From Myxococcales bacterium 68-20 (GTDB lineage: Bacteria; Myxococcota_A; Polyangia; Polyangiales; Polyangiaceae), in contig MKVQ01000001.1 of NCBI GenBank assembly GCA_001899635.1, positions 1 to 64,000 on the forward strand: DNA of 64,000 nt, written 5' to 3'. The notes beneath the pieces are model-generated. The model did not search any database. It was given only the letters and a program-made list of their open reading frames with translations, and was not told the DNA's origin. The translations under genes and the position numbers were made by a program. Shown here piece after piece: positions 37,216 through 46,316 of the stretch. The first letter of the stretch is position 1. The number at the start of each line of letters is the position of its first letter.

Positions 37216-38079
37216 GTGCCGCGCTCGGAGCTCAGCTTTCCCGTTGCCGCATCAGCGCCGGTCGGTCCACCCTTGACGCACCGGGCAAGTGGCGAAAGGT
37301 TGAGAGGCGTCGTGTGTCCCCGCTGCCGCCAGAACGCTCCGATCGTCTATCGCGGTGTGAGTGCGTATTGCACGGCTTGCGGCGCGCCACGGATGCCGCT
37401 CGCGAACACGTCGGTGAACCTCGCGGGTCAGCCGTCGAAGGTCGGGGGCACCGTTGCCCGCGTGTTCGGCTGGCTCGTCCTCGCGGGCGGATGGGTCCTC
37501 GCCGCGGCCCTCGCCGGTCTCATCTTTCTCCTGGGGGGGGAGTGGGCAGCCGCGGTCGTGGGCGGTCCGATTGCGCTCATCGCGTCTCTGATCGCGTACG
37601 CGCTCCTTCGCAGCGGGCGCGAGCTGAGGAAATCCGGCGACGACACCGAGGCGGCAACGAAGAACCAGGCCATCTTCGCGCTCGCGAACACTCGTAACGG
37701 GGTGCTGAAGGCGTGGGACGTCGCGCAGATGCTCCAGGTCACGCCGAAGGAAGGCGACGACATCCTCACGAAGCTCGCGAAGGAGCACCCGGATCACGTG
37801 ACCGTCGACGTCGACGACGAAGGCAACGTCCTCTACCGCTTCCTGGCGGTTCACTGGGGAGGCCTTTCGCAGATGGCGCCCAATGCGCCGATGCCCCCGA
37901 ACATGCACGTGCGGGTGCAGGCGCCGGCTCCGCACCCGCCGGCTCCGCAGGCGCCGGCTCCGCAGCCGCGCGTCGCCGGGGACGCAGGGGAGGCGCTCAG
38001 GGGCGACGCGGTCGACCCTCGCGGGCGACTCGAGGACGAGCTCGCGGAGGCCGAGCCCGCGCGTCAGAAAGCGCGCTGA
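37216..38079 (+). CDS. Zinc-ribbon, two-helix membrane protein
   Basis: A 287-residue protein starting GTG 37216 (start uncertain). Residues 30-60 hold a zinc-ribbon, CPRCRQNAPIVYRGVSAYC, then TACG. Two transmembrane helices follow (VFGWLVLAGGWVLAAALAGL and IALIASLIAYALLRS). A soluble C-terminal half contains a winged-helix-like segment LKAWDVAQMLQVTPKEGDDI and a Pro/Ala-rich tail. An eight-base G run (37533-37540) within the first membrane segment could be phase-variable. Function unknown. Confidence 0.68.
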   Translation: MPRSELSFPVAASAPVGPPLTHRASGERLRGVVCPRCRQNAPIVYRGVSAYCTACGAPRMPLANTSVNLAGQPSKVGGTVARVFGWLVLAGGWVLAAALAGLIFLLGGEWAAAVVGGPIALIASLIAYALLRSGRELRKSGDDTEAATKNQAIFALANTRNGVLKAWDVAQMLQVTPKEGDDILTKLAKEHPDHVTVDVDDEGNVLYRFLAVHWGGLSQMAPNAPMPPNMHVRVQAPAPHPPAPQAPAPQPRVAGDAGEALRGDAVDPRGRLEDELAEAEPARQKAR

Positions 38080-38118
38080 CGGCGGAACCAGAGGCTACGC
38101 TCGTGGTCTGGACGATCG

Positions 38119-39309
38119 ATGCACTCGTCTTGGATCCTCCGAGCCGCGCTGTTTTCCAGTCTCGTCGTCGCTTGCTCCTCGCAGCGGCCGGCGGGGACCA
38201 ATGGCTCCGCCGCGACCGTGTCCGTCGCCGCGTCGAGCGCGCCCGAGCCGTCGACTCTCGAAGCGCCGGCGGCGAGCGCGAACGTGGATGCGGGCGCACT
38301 GCATCCCGTGAATCCCGCGAATCCCGTGAATCGGGTGAAGGAGGAGGCGGCGCCGCCAGATCCGACGTTCGACGAGATCGCGACCGTGCTCTTCGCCGAT
38401 CGGGCGAACCTCTCGGCCGTGACGGCGGCCTGCCCGTCGAGCACGCCGCCTGACGCGCGAGTGCGGTGCCTCTTCGACGAGCGCTACCGCGGCGACGCCG
38501 CTGCCGCGAGCCTCGCGCACGAGCTGTACGTGAAGTGGCGCGTCGTGGCGGGCGTGGAGGTCGCCCACACGATGAACGGCGGCTATCGCGGGATGATCCG
38601 GATCGAGCCCGCGCTTCCGATCAAGACGGAGCGCAAGCACATCGAGTGGATCGTGAGCGCGATGCGCGACTTCGAACGGTTCTTCGCCGAGCTCGATCGG
38701 CACGCTCCAGCCGGAGACGACGCCTCCGCGTCGCGGCCGAAGCGGTATCGCTTCAAGCCGATCACGCTTCGCTTCATGCGGTCGGTCGCGGCGCGCACGC
38801 CGAGCGCCTACGCACACGACTGGACCGTCGCCTGGAACCTCGCGGGCTCGCTCCATCGCTCGCCCGATGCCGTACGCGAGACGCTCTTCCACGAGATGTT
38901 CCACCTGAACGACTACGCTCATCCTCCGCCCGGCGGCGAAGCGTGGTCGTTCAGCGCGCTCGGCGCCGTCTTCGATGCGGTCGTGAAGAAGTGCGGGACG
39001 GCGATCCCGTGCCTCGCCCCGTACTCGCCGAACGACACGATCGTTCGCGGCGGCACGTACTACTCGTTCCAGCCCGGTAACGGCGTGCGCGAGTACGCCG
39101 CCGAGCTCGCCCTCCGCTACTACCGCGAACAGCGGGCGGTGCTCTTCTCGCACCCGAGCGCGGAATCGCCGTCCGGGCGCGCGGGCTCTTCGCCGAAGCC
39201 TCCCGTGCCCTCGTTCAAGTGCGGGCCGCCGGAGAACGCGCGGGCCTGGGCGTCGATGCGGGACGAGTTCTTCGGCGGCATCGACGTCGTTCCGCCGTGC
39301 GGCTCGTGA
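38119..39309 (+). CDS. Lipoprotein with HExxH zinc metalloprotease motif
   Basis: A 396-residue exported protein (lipobox VVACSS) with Pro/Ala-rich linker and a zinc-metallopeptidase signature HEMFHLND, His258 and His262 as ligands and Glu259 as catalytic base. The third ligand is not obvious. Segments such as DWTVAWNLAGSLHRSPDAVR and FQPGNGVREYAAELALRYY flank the site. It is anchored to the outer face of a membrane and could degrade proteins outside. It begins 39 bp after the zinc-ribbon gene and could be in one transcript. Family not named; activity unproven. Confidence 0.82.
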   Translation: MHSSWILRAALFSSLVVACSSQRPAGTNGSAATVSVAASSAPEPSTLEAPAASANVDAGALHPVNPANPVNRVKEEAAPPDPTFDEIATVLFADRANLSAVTAACPSSTPPDARVRCLFDERYRGDAAAASLAHELYVKWRVVAGVEVAHTMNGGYRGMIRIEPALPIKTERKHIEWIVSAMRDFERFFAELDRHAPAGDDASASRPKRYRFKPITLRFMRSVAARTPSAYAHDWTVAWNLAGSLHRSPDAVRETLFHEMFHLNDYAHPPPGGEAWSFSALGAVFDAVVKKCGTAIPCLAPYSPNDTIVRGGTYYSFQPGNGVREYAAELALRYYREQRAVLFSHPSAESPSGRAGSSPKPPVPSFKCGPPENARAWASMRDEFFGGIDVVPPCGS

Positions 39310-39354
39310 GCGTAGGACCGACGGCGTGAGGGACCGCCGCCCTCGGCCGCGCGG

Positions 39355-40605
39355 TCAATCGGTGAGCTTGTCGACCTTGCGGAGCTCGGGGAAGAGCACG
39401 GCCCAGCAGAGCACGACGAGGCACGTGCCGATGCCGCCGACGAGCACGGCGAGCTCCGGCCCGAGCCAGGCGGCAGTGACGCCGGACTCGAACTCGCCGA
39501 GCTCGTTCGACGCACCGATGAAGACCATGTTCACGGCGCTCACGCGGCCGCGCATCTCGTCCGGCGTGCGGATCTGGATGAGCGTCGAGCGCACGACGAC
39601 GCTGAACATGTCGAAGGCGCCGAGACAGAGGAGGGCGGCGAGCGAGATCGCGAACGTGCGTGACGTCCCGAAGGCGATCGTCGCGAGCCCGAAGAGGAAC
39701 ACCGCCGTGAGCATCGTCACGCCGGCGCGCCCGCGGAGCGGAAACCAGGCGAGCGAGAACGCGGTCGTGGCGGCGCCGATCGCGGGCGCGCTCCTCAGGA
39801 GCCCGAGCCCCCAGGGACCAACGTGGAGCAGGTCACGCGCGAAGATCGGCAGGAGCGCGACTGCCCCGCCGAGGAGCACTGCGAAGAGGTCGAGCGAGAT
39901 CGCCCCGAGGATCGGCTTGTCGGACCACACGTAGCGGATGCCGGCGACGAGCTCCCCCCACGTGGCGCGTCCGGTCGGTCTCGGCGAAGCGTTCTTCGGG
40001 TCATGTCCGATCGCGACGATGGAGAGGAACGCGACGAACGCCATCGCAGCGCACACCGCGTAGACGATGCTCGCCTTGCCGGTCGCGGCGTAGAGGACGC
40101 CGCCGAGGGAAGGGCCTGCGATCATCGCGAGCTGCCAGCACGACGAGCCGAAGGCGACGGCGCGCTCGAGCTGCATCTTGTCGACGAGGCTCGGCATGAG
40201 TGCCTGTCCTGCGGAGCCGCTGAACGCGCGGATCGCCCCGAGGACGATGAGCACGCTGTAGATGGGCAGGAGGCTTCTCCCGCCGAGATGCGAGATGATC
40301 GCGAGTGTCGCCGCCGACGAGGTGACGCCGAGGTGGCAGAGGATGAGGATCCGCCGCCGATCGTGGCGGTCGGCCAGATGTCCGCCGGGCAGGGCGAGCA
40401 GGAAGCCCGGCAGGAAGATCGCGAGGCCGGACAGCCCGAGCGCGAGGGCCTTGCCGGTGATCTCGTAGACCTGCCAGCCGACCGCGACGCTGAGCATCTG
40501 GGTGGCGACGATCAGCGCGACGCGCGAGACGAGATAGAGGGTGTAGCGGCGATTCGCGAGGAGCGAGCGAACGCCTGCTCCACCCGTGACGCCAGTCGCT
40601 GACAC
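39355..40605 (-). CDS. MFS transporter (EntS/enterobactin exporter-like)
   Basis: A 416-residue polytopic transporter with about twelve helices. The loop between helices 2 and 3 has GGHLADRHDRRRIL, an MFS signature, and GRVSAVNMVFIGASNELGEF is typical of the EntS-like class that exports siderophores or drugs. GTG at 40605 is chosen because AAAAGGGCAGG precedes it; the frame is open to 40653. Neighbours are not siderophore genes, so substrate is unknown. It is convergent with the metalloprotease gene. Confidence 0.9.
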   Translation of the reverse strand: MSATGVTGGAGVRSLLANRRYTLYLVSRVALIVATQMLSVAVGWQVYEITGKALALGLSGLAIFLPGFLLALPGGHLADRHDRRRILILCHLGVTSSAATLAIISHLGGRSLLPIYSVLIVLGAIRAFSGSAGQALMPSLVDKMQLERAVAFGSSCWQLAMIAGPSLGGVLYAATGKASIVYAVCAAMAFVAFLSIVAIGHDPKNASPRPTGRATWGELVAGIRYVWSDKPILGAISLDLFAVLLGGAVALLPIFARDLLHVGPWGLGLLRSAPAIGAATTAFSLAWFPLRGRAGVTMLTAVFLFGLATIAFGTSRTFAISLAALLCLGAFDMFSVVVRSTLIQIRTPDEMRGRVSAVNMVFIGASNELGEFESGVTAAWLGPELAVLVGGIGTCLVVLCWAVLFPELRKVDKLTD

Positions 40606-40796
40606 GCCTGCCCTTTTAGGAGAACCAGACCGCGATGACGAGCCCAACCGCACGGTCGCGCTCGCGCGACGCCACGGCTCCTTCCGCGGCGGTCCGGCGT
40701 GGTGCTCGAAACCCGGACGCCGGCCGGGCCCGCGCGATCCCGCGACGGGCCGGACTGAAACGCCATCAACGTGAGTTTCGTGGTACTCGGTTCCGT

Positions 40797-42248
40797 GTGA
40801 AGCGGGAGAGGGACTGTCGCTCGACGCTGGGCGTGGCGGTCATGTTCGCAGCGCTCTCGTTTGCGAGGCCCGCCCGCGCGGACGACGGAGCCACGCCTCC
40901 GGTGCCCGAGCCGTCTCCGCAGTCGGATCCCGTCGCGCCGCCTTCGGAGTCGTCGCCTCCGGAGGCGGCGTCGCCGGTGCCTTTCGCGCCGCCGTCGCCC
41001 GCACCGCCGCCGTCGCCTGCCGCCTCGCCGGAGCCGCTCGCGTCGGAGCTCGGCGAGAGGTCTCCGCGCTTCGGGGCGAAGGGCTCGATCGTGGTGACGG
41101 CCGGCGTCGACGTCTCCATCGGCTCGACGAGCTACGACAACAGCTCTGCGGAGAGCTTCGTCGTCACGTTCGCGCCCGGCGCCAGCTACTTCATCGTCGA
41201 CGGCGTTTCCATCGGCCTCGAAGGGACGATCGCTCACAGCGCCCAGCGGAGCTACGGCGTCGACGACAGTCTGGTCGGCGTCAAGACGACCGCGTGGAGC
41301 ATCGGGCCGCGGGCGGGCGTCAACGTGTGGCTCTCGAGAATCCTGTCGCTCTACCCGCGGCTAACGCTGGGGCTCGAGTCGGTGCGACGGGACGAGCGGG
41401 TCATCGAGGGCGCATCGCCGTCGACGGCCGGCAACCCGCTCGGTATCCCATCGACGACGCGCCTCGGTCCATATGCGTCTCTCTTCGTGCCGCTGCTCCT
41501 CCATCCGGCGCCGCACGTGTTCTTCGAGGTCGGTCCTTCGCTGTTCCACGAGCTTGGGCGCGCCGGGGGCGGTCCGGAGATCGGCGGCCAGCGGACGTCG
41601 ATCGGCGCTGGCATCGGTGTCGGTACGTGGTGGGGAGGCAAGACCGACCGTGTCCCGTCGCAACCGGCGGAGCGGACGCCGGCAGCGCGCTTCGGCGACG
41701 AGCGCACCTTGGTGCTCGGCGGCCGGATCGGCGGCAGCTACACGTCGTATGCGGGTACGCGCTCCGAGACGGCGGGACTCTCGGTTGGTCCGGCGATCGA
41801 CTACTTCATCACCGAGCGCTTCTCGGTGGGCCTGGGCGTCGCGTACCATCGCTCGCACCGTCGAGCGCTGCAGTCGACGGGGGCCGAGATCGAGCAATCG
41901 AGCAACGGCATCAGCTTCGCGCCGCGCGTCGGGATCGACTTCCCGATCACGTCGCGGCTGTCGCTCTACCCGCAAGCCGCGGTCTCGTTCGGCTCCGGAT
42001 CGATCACGCTCGAGAGCGCTGGTTCGCGGCTCGAGTATTCGGAGACGACCGTGACCGTCAGCGGGTTCGCGCCCCTGTTGATCCACGCAGCTCCGCATGC
42101 ATTCATCGGCTTCGGCCCGTACGTCACCCGGGACGCCGAACGGGAGGTGGAGATCCGCTCCAAACGGGGCGGCGCGATCAACGGGGGCAAGGTCGACAAC
42201 CCGGGCACGTCAGTCGGTGCGAGCCTGGTCGTCGGCGGGTGGCTGTGA
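40797..42248 (+). CDS. Outer-membrane beta-barrel protein with internal duplication
   Basis: A 483-residue exported protein. GTG 40797 gives a signal peptide (LGVAVMFAALSFARPARA) and a Pro/Ser-rich linker to about 95. The rest consists of two similar halves, about 100-285 and 300-480: each has a TAGVDVSIGSTSYDN / GGRIGGSYTSYAGTR start, a PGASYFIVDGVSIGLEG / GPAIDYFITERFSVGLG segment and a LLLHPAPHVFFEVGP / LLIHAAPHAFIGFGP end. This looks like two eight-strand barrels or one of sixteen, generated by duplication. Transport, adhesin and structural roles are all possible. Confidence 0.83.
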   Translation: MKRERDCRSTLGVAVMFAALSFARPARADDGATPPVPEPSPQSDPVAPPSESSPPEAASPVPFAPPSPAPPPSPAASPEPLASELGERSPRFGAKGSIVVTAGVDVSIGSTSYDNSSAESFVVTFAPGASYFIVDGVSIGLEGTIAHSAQRSYGVDDSLVGVKTTAWSIGPRAGVNVWLSRILSLYPRLTLGLESVRRDERVIEGASPSTAGNPLGIPSTTRLGPYASLFVPLLLHPAPHVFFEVGPSLFHELGRAGGGPEIGGQRTSIGAGIGVGTWWGGKTDRVPSQPAERTPAARFGDERTLVLGGRIGGSYTSYAGTRSETAGLSVGPAIDYFITERFSVGLGVAYHRSHRRALQSTGAEIEQSSNGISFAPRVGIDFPITSRLSLYPQAAVSFGSGSITLESAGSRLEYSETTVTVSGFAPLLIHAAPHAFIGFGPYVTRDAEREVEIRSKRGGAINGGKVDNPGTSVGASLVVGGWL

Positions 42249-42466
42249 CCGACCGGAGCGCGCAGCGCGGGACTGGCGCGGTGCGTCGATGCCTGGACGA
42301 GGTGACAGGCGCGTGAGGCGGGGCACTGTGCCGTCCTTTCGAGGCGTTCCCCCGATCTCGACGGCTCGGATCCGCGTCGCTGGACCTCGTCCCGGTGCGC
42401 CATCGCTGAGCCTCTTGTGGCGGCATCATGACCGATTCCTGACGAAGGGATTTGTAAGGTAAGTGC

Positions 42467-43363
42467 ATGAAGAAGCGTGGTTATGGCTTGCTCGTGAGCT
42501 CGCCGTTCTTCGCGGTGCACATCGCGGCGGTCGCCGGGGTAGCGATCCTCGGTTGGTCCTGGAAGGGCTTCGGCCTCGCCATGGCCCTCTACTTCGTCCG
42601 GATGTTCGGCGTGACCGGCGCCTACCACCGCTACTTCTCGCACCGCACGTACCGTACGAGCCGCTGGTTCCAGTTCGTGCTCGCGTGGCTCGCGCAGACG
42701 AGCCTCCAGAAGGGCGCGCTGTGGTGGGCCGCGCATCACCGCGACCATCACAAGTACTCCGACACCAAGCTCGACCCGCACTCGTGGCGCGAAGAGGGCT
42801 TCTGGTGGTCGCATGTCGGCTGGATCCTCTCGCGCGATACCGAGGACACCGACTTCAAGAAGATCAGCGACCTCGCCCGCTACCCCGAGCTCCGCTGGCT
42901 CAACACGTACCATATCGTGCCCGGCGCTCTCCTCGGTTTCAGCCTCTGGCTCGTCGGCGGCTGGCACGCCTTCGTCTGGGGCTTCCTCGTCTCGACGACC
43001 CTCCTCTGGCACGGGACCTTCTCGATCAACTCCCTCGCGCACTGGTGGGGACGCCGTCGCTACACGACGACGGACGACAGCAAGAACAGCTTCCTGCTCG
43101 CCATCATCACGATGGGCGAGGGCTGGCACAACAACCACCACTACTACCAGCGCTCGACTCGCCAGGGCTTCTTCTGGTGGGAGATCGACTGCACGTATTA
43201 CATCCTTCGCGCGCTCTCGATGGTCGGTCTCGTGTGGGACCTCCACTCGCCGCCGAAGGCCGTGCTCGAGGGCAACATCGACGCGGGCCGTCCGCGCGCA
43301 GTCCGCGGGCCGGTCGATGCTCTGCCGAAGCCCGAGCCCACGGCCGAAGCCGCCGCGGAGTGA
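42467..43363 (+). CDS. Delta-9-type fatty-acid desaturase
   Basis: A 298-residue integral membrane di-iron desaturase. Three His boxes are in correct order: HRYFSH (54-59), HHRDHH (90-95) and HNNHH (221-225), with hydrophobic helices around them. The enzyme inserts a cis double bond in acyl-CoA or phospholipid chains, allowing membrane fluidity control or synthesis of unsaturated lipids common in myxobacteria. AAGGTAAG precedes the ATG at 42467. A strong Rho-independent terminator lies just beyond the stop, so it is monocistronic. Length is near the bacterial norm (about 300). Confidence 0.95.
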   Translation: MKKRGYGLLVSSPFFAVHIAAVAGVAILGWSWKGFGLAMALYFVRMFGVTGAYHRYFSHRTYRTSRWFQFVLAWLAQTSLQKGALWWAAHHRDHHKYSDTKLDPHSWREEGFWWSHVGWILSRDTEDTDFKKISDLARYPELRWLNTYHIVPGALLGFSLWLVGGWHAFVWGFLVSTTLLWHGTFSINSLAHWWGRRRYTTTDDSKNSFLLAIITMGEGWHNNHHYYQRSTRQGFFWWEIDCTYYILRALSMVGLVWDLHSPPKAVLEGNIDAGRPRAVRGPVDALPKPEPTAEAAAE

Positions 43364-43396
43364 GCGGGCGCGCACGACGCGCGCACCAAGGACCGA

Positions 43397-43438
43397 AGAA
43401 GAGCGGCGGGATTCGTCCCGGCCGCTCTTCTCCTTTTT
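43397..43438 (+). terminator. Rho-independent terminator after desaturase
   Basis: An 11-bp stem, AGAAGAGCGGC (43397-43407) with GCCGCTCTTCT (43421-43431), is extended inward by GGG/CCC with a small loop. A U tract follows (43434-43438). It is 33 bp beyond the stop codon. Confidence 0.88.
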
Positions 43439-43611
43439 GGTCATCTCGCTCTTCGAGCGACCGCGCTGATCTCGCAGCACGGTCGGTCGAAGGCCGCGCA
43501 GCGACGAGCGCGTCGGCCGTCAGCGGAGAAGCTACGTCGCTTCGGCGCGGCGCGGTCGATCGAGGGCCGCCCAAGCGACTCGGCGCGGGACCACTGCGGG
43601 CTCGAAGGAGC

Positions 43612-44043
43612 TCAGTCGTCGCGCTGCGGCTTCTTGCGGGCCGCCTTCTTCGCGCCGACCTTCTTCTTGTTCGAGAGCCGCCTGGCCTTCTGCGCCTTGC
43701 TGACCTTCGTCGGCTTGCGCGTCTTCGGGACGACCATCGCCTCGAGCACGAGGTCCTTCAGCTTCTGACGTGCGTCGGCGAGGTTCTTCGTCTGGTCGCG
43801 CGTCTTCTCGCTCTTGAGGAGGACGCGTCCCTCGGCATCGAGCTGGTTCTTCGCGAGGATCCGCAGGCGATCCCGCACGCTGTCGGACAGCGCCACGGTG
43901 TTCTCGAAGTCGAACGAGAGCTCGACCTTGGAGGCAACCTTGTTGACGTTTTGTCCTCCCGGTCCGGAGGACCTCACCGCCGTCCATTCGAGATCGCTTC
44001 CGGGGAGAGTGACCTTGTCGTTGATGACCAGCGGGCTGCTCAT
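43612..44043 (-). CDS. arfB: Peptidyl-tRNA hydrolase ArfB (YaeJ)
   Basis: A 143-residue ribosome-rescue factor that releases peptides from stalled ribosomes lacking a stop codon. The release-factor GGQ motif lies in SSGPGGQNVNKVASKVEL, and the C-terminal tail is Lys/Arg-rich (KKKVGAKKAARKKPQRDD) for the mRNA entry channel, as in E. coli ArfB (140 aa). Start at 44043 gives MSSPLVINDKVTLPG. Other start further up (44082) adds an unrelated extension. It is followed upstream by a CysZ-like gene on the same strand. Confidence 0.95.
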   Translation of the reverse strand: MSSPLVINDKVTLPGSDLEWTAVRSSGPGGQNVNKVASKVELSFDFENTVALSDSVRDRLRILAKNQLDAEGRVLLKSEKTRDQTKNLADARQKLKDLVLEAMVVPKTRKPTKVSKAQKARRLSNKKKVGAKKAARKKPQRDD

Positions 44044-44121
44044 GGGACCTTCGTCGTCGCACGTCTTCCGGGAGGTTCGCAAGGGCCTGACGGGCTCGAT
44101 TTCACGCGCATCACTCGATGA

Positions 44122-44910
44122 TCAACCGCATGCTCGATCCGCGGCGACCATCAACCGCGTCGCGCCCGCTACTCCGATCGGCAGCAGTACGAGGCCGACG
44201 CCGGGGACGAGGAGGAGGAGCGCGGCGGCGACTCCGAATCCGATCACGGCAGAGAGGTGGTCGCGGATGAAGCGAAGGCGCGAGCGGACGCCGACGCCGC
44301 GCAGCCCGAGCGGGTAGTCGAGGAGGTCGTAGGCGACGGCGAGCCCGGTCACGAGGAACTTGAGCGGGATCGTGACGACGCTCGCGGGCGGGACGAGGAA
44401 CGTGATGAGCGTTAGCAGGGCGAGGAGCGGCAGGCTCCACGCAAGCGCGACGAGCGTCACGCGGAGCGAGCGAAGCGCAGAGGCGAGGAACGGCTGGTCG
44501 GGCCACGTCCGTCCGCCGAGCGCGAGCTCCTGCCGGCGAGCGATCACGTCGAGCGCGAAGCCGGAGAGCGGCTGCGCCAGCGAGATCGCGACGAGGAACG
44601 AGACGACGATCCCCACGATCCAGAAGAGGACGCGGAGGAGCCAGATCCCCGCCGTCGTCCACTTGCCGTCGCCCTCGTCCCAGAGGGCGTGGTGCGCGAG
44701 GCTCGAGCCTCCCCACAGGGCGAGGGCGCCGAGGCCGAAGAACAGGACCGTCGCGACGAGCGTCGGGATGAGCGCCCAGCCCCAAATCGACGGGCGGCTG
44801 ACGATGAAGCCGAGGCCGCCGAAGAACGCGCTGACGCCGTCGAAGAAGCCGAGGCGCTTCTTCGACGGGAACGGGTTGGAGGGCGAGGCGGGCCGTGGCG
44901 GAGCCGGCAT
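44122..44910 (-). CDS. EI24/CysZ-like integral membrane protein
   Basis: A 262-residue membrane protein with a cytosolic N-terminus (FPSKKRLGFFDGVSAFFG) and several hydrophobic helices, for example GWALIPTLVATVLFFGLGAL and VAISLAQPLSGFALDVI. The N-terminal GFxxxxSRPSIWGWALIP pattern is characteristic of EI24 domain proteins, which include the sulfate transporter CysZ. The gene lies 78 bp from arfB on the same strand, both probably in one transcript. Sulfate transport is possible but not shown by sequence. Confidence 0.85.
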   Translation of the reverse strand: MPAPPRPASPSNPFPSKKRLGFFDGVSAFFGGLGFIVSRPSIWGWALIPTLVATVLFFGLGALALWGGSSLAHHALWDEGDGKWTTAGIWLLRVLFWIVGIVVSFLVAISLAQPLSGFALDVIARRQELALGGRTWPDQPFLASALRSLRVTLVALAWSLPLLALLTLITFLVPPASVVTIPLKFLVTGLAVAYDLLDYPLGLRGVGVRSRLRFIRDHLSAVIGFGVAAALLLLVPGVGLVLLPIGVAGATRLMVAADRACG

Positions 44911-45002
44911 CGTGAGGACCTAGCCTAACCACCCTGCGAGGATTGAGAAGGCGCGCCGCGCGCATTCACCGCTACCATGCGGCCGTGTCTTCTCCTTCGC
45001 AC

Positions 45003-46307
45003 ATGCGTGTAGCGACGGTCGCGCTCGTCGCGGCGCTGGCCCTGGCCCCGCTCTCGTCCGCGTGCCGTCCGAGCGGCGGCTCCACGAGCGACGCGCGGAT
45101 CACCGTGACCGAGAGCGGCGGCGAGATCGTGCTCGGCTCGAGGAAGGCCTCGCTGCCGACGGGCGACGTCGGAAAGGACGCTCCTGCCGTCACCCAGGAC
45201 GAAGCCGGGCGGAGGCTGGCCTATCGCACCCCCGCAGGGATGGCGCGGATCCTCTACGTCATCGGTGACGGTCTGTTCGTCGGTCCGCTCGTCGCGTTCC
45301 CGGTGGACTTCCGTGCAGCGCCGGACACCGACCATGCGCTCGGACCGCTCTTCGAAGCCGCGGGCCCGCGGCGCGCCGAGCTCGTCCGCGAGGTTCGTCG
45401 CGAGAAGGGAGAGGGCGGCGTCGTGCGCTTGCTGATCGATGCGGCCTACGTCGATGATCCCGCATGGGAGGAGACGCGAAAGCAGGTCCCTCCGGCGAAC
45501 GAGGCTGCGCTGCGCGACGGTCTCGCGAGCGGGCTCGAGGCCGGCAAGTCGGCGATCGCGCTTCGTCGTGCAGTCGGGGTGCTCGACCTGAAGGCGCCGG
45601 CCCGCGCGAAGCTCGTTGCTGCCCGGGCAAAGGAGCTCGCGGCCGGCGGAGAGGAGCCCAAGGCGGTCGCCGTGCTCCTGCGTGCGGTCATCGCCAACGA
45701 CAAGCAGAAGGCCGCCGAGATCGGATGCGAGGTGCTCGCGAAGCGTGCGGCCGCGCCGGCGGACGATGCGATGAACAGCCTCGTCGAGGCGGCCACGCTC
45801 GCCATCGCCGCGGCGGATGCGACGTGTCCTGATCCGAAGCTCGTCGAGTCCGTCCTCGCCGAGCCGTGCCTCCCGTACTACCGCTGCGGCGCGGCGGGGC
45901 CCGTCGCGTGGAGCGATACCTCGAAGCAGGACGAGCCGCTCTGCACCAAGGCCGAGCTCGCAAAGGCCATCGCGAGCGAGCTCGAACGAGCGACGCGCGA
46001 CGTGCTCGACGACGGAACGACGCGGCCGGGCCTGTTCGCGTACGCGTCGCTCCTCTCCAAGGACCGCCTCCCGGCCGCGTTCGTCAACGCGCATGCGCGC
46101 CGGCGCTACGCGCTCACGCAGCCGGCCGAGCCGCCGTGCGACGGCGATCTCGCCCCTAGCACGGCGTGCCACTGCGAGGAGGCCACGCTGCGCCTCTACG
46201 CGTGCAAGCAGCCGGAGGCTTCGATCGTCCACATCGGCGTCTGCCGCTTCGTCGTCGACGACAAGCAGAAGAAGATCCACAACGTCGTCGCGACGCCGCC
46301 GCCCTGA
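45003..46307 (+). CDS. Putative lipoprotein, mostly helical
   Basis: A 434-residue exported protein. The signal peptide from ATG 45003 ends in the lipobox LSSAC followed by RPSGG. A beta-rich N-terminal section (SGGEIVLGSRKASLPTG, GMARILYVIGDGLFVG) is followed by helical segments and a Cys-containing C-terminal domain (PCDGDLAPSTACHCEEATL). It looks like a myxobacterial surface protein with unknown function; no known family. It faces away from the EI24 gene, with which it shares a short upstream region. Confidence 0.8.
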   Translation: MRVATVALVAALALAPLSSACRPSGGSTSDARITVTESGGEIVLGSRKASLPTGDVGKDAPAVTQDEAGRRLAYRTPAGMARILYVIGDGLFVGPLVAFPVDFRAAPDTDHALGPLFEAAGPRRAELVREVRREKGEGGVVRLLIDAAYVDDPAWEETRKQVPPANEAALRDGLASGLEAGKSAIALRRAVGVLDLKAPARAKLVAARAKELAAGGEEPKAVAVLLRAVIANDKQKAAEIGCEVLAKRAAAPADDAMNSLVEAATLAIAAADATCPDPKLVESVLAEPCLPYYRCGAAGPVAWSDTSKQDEPLCTKAELAKAIASELERATRDVLDDGTTRPGLFAYASLLSKDRLPAAFVNAHARRRYALTQPAEPPCDGDLAPSTACHCEEATLRLYACKQPEASIVHIGVCRFVVDDKQKKIHNVVATPPP

Positions 46308-46316
46308 GAGCGGCTG

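Noticed and set aside
42249-42466. Possible small gene before the desaturase
   Set aside because: Frames are short with no coding character; treated as the desaturase upstream region.
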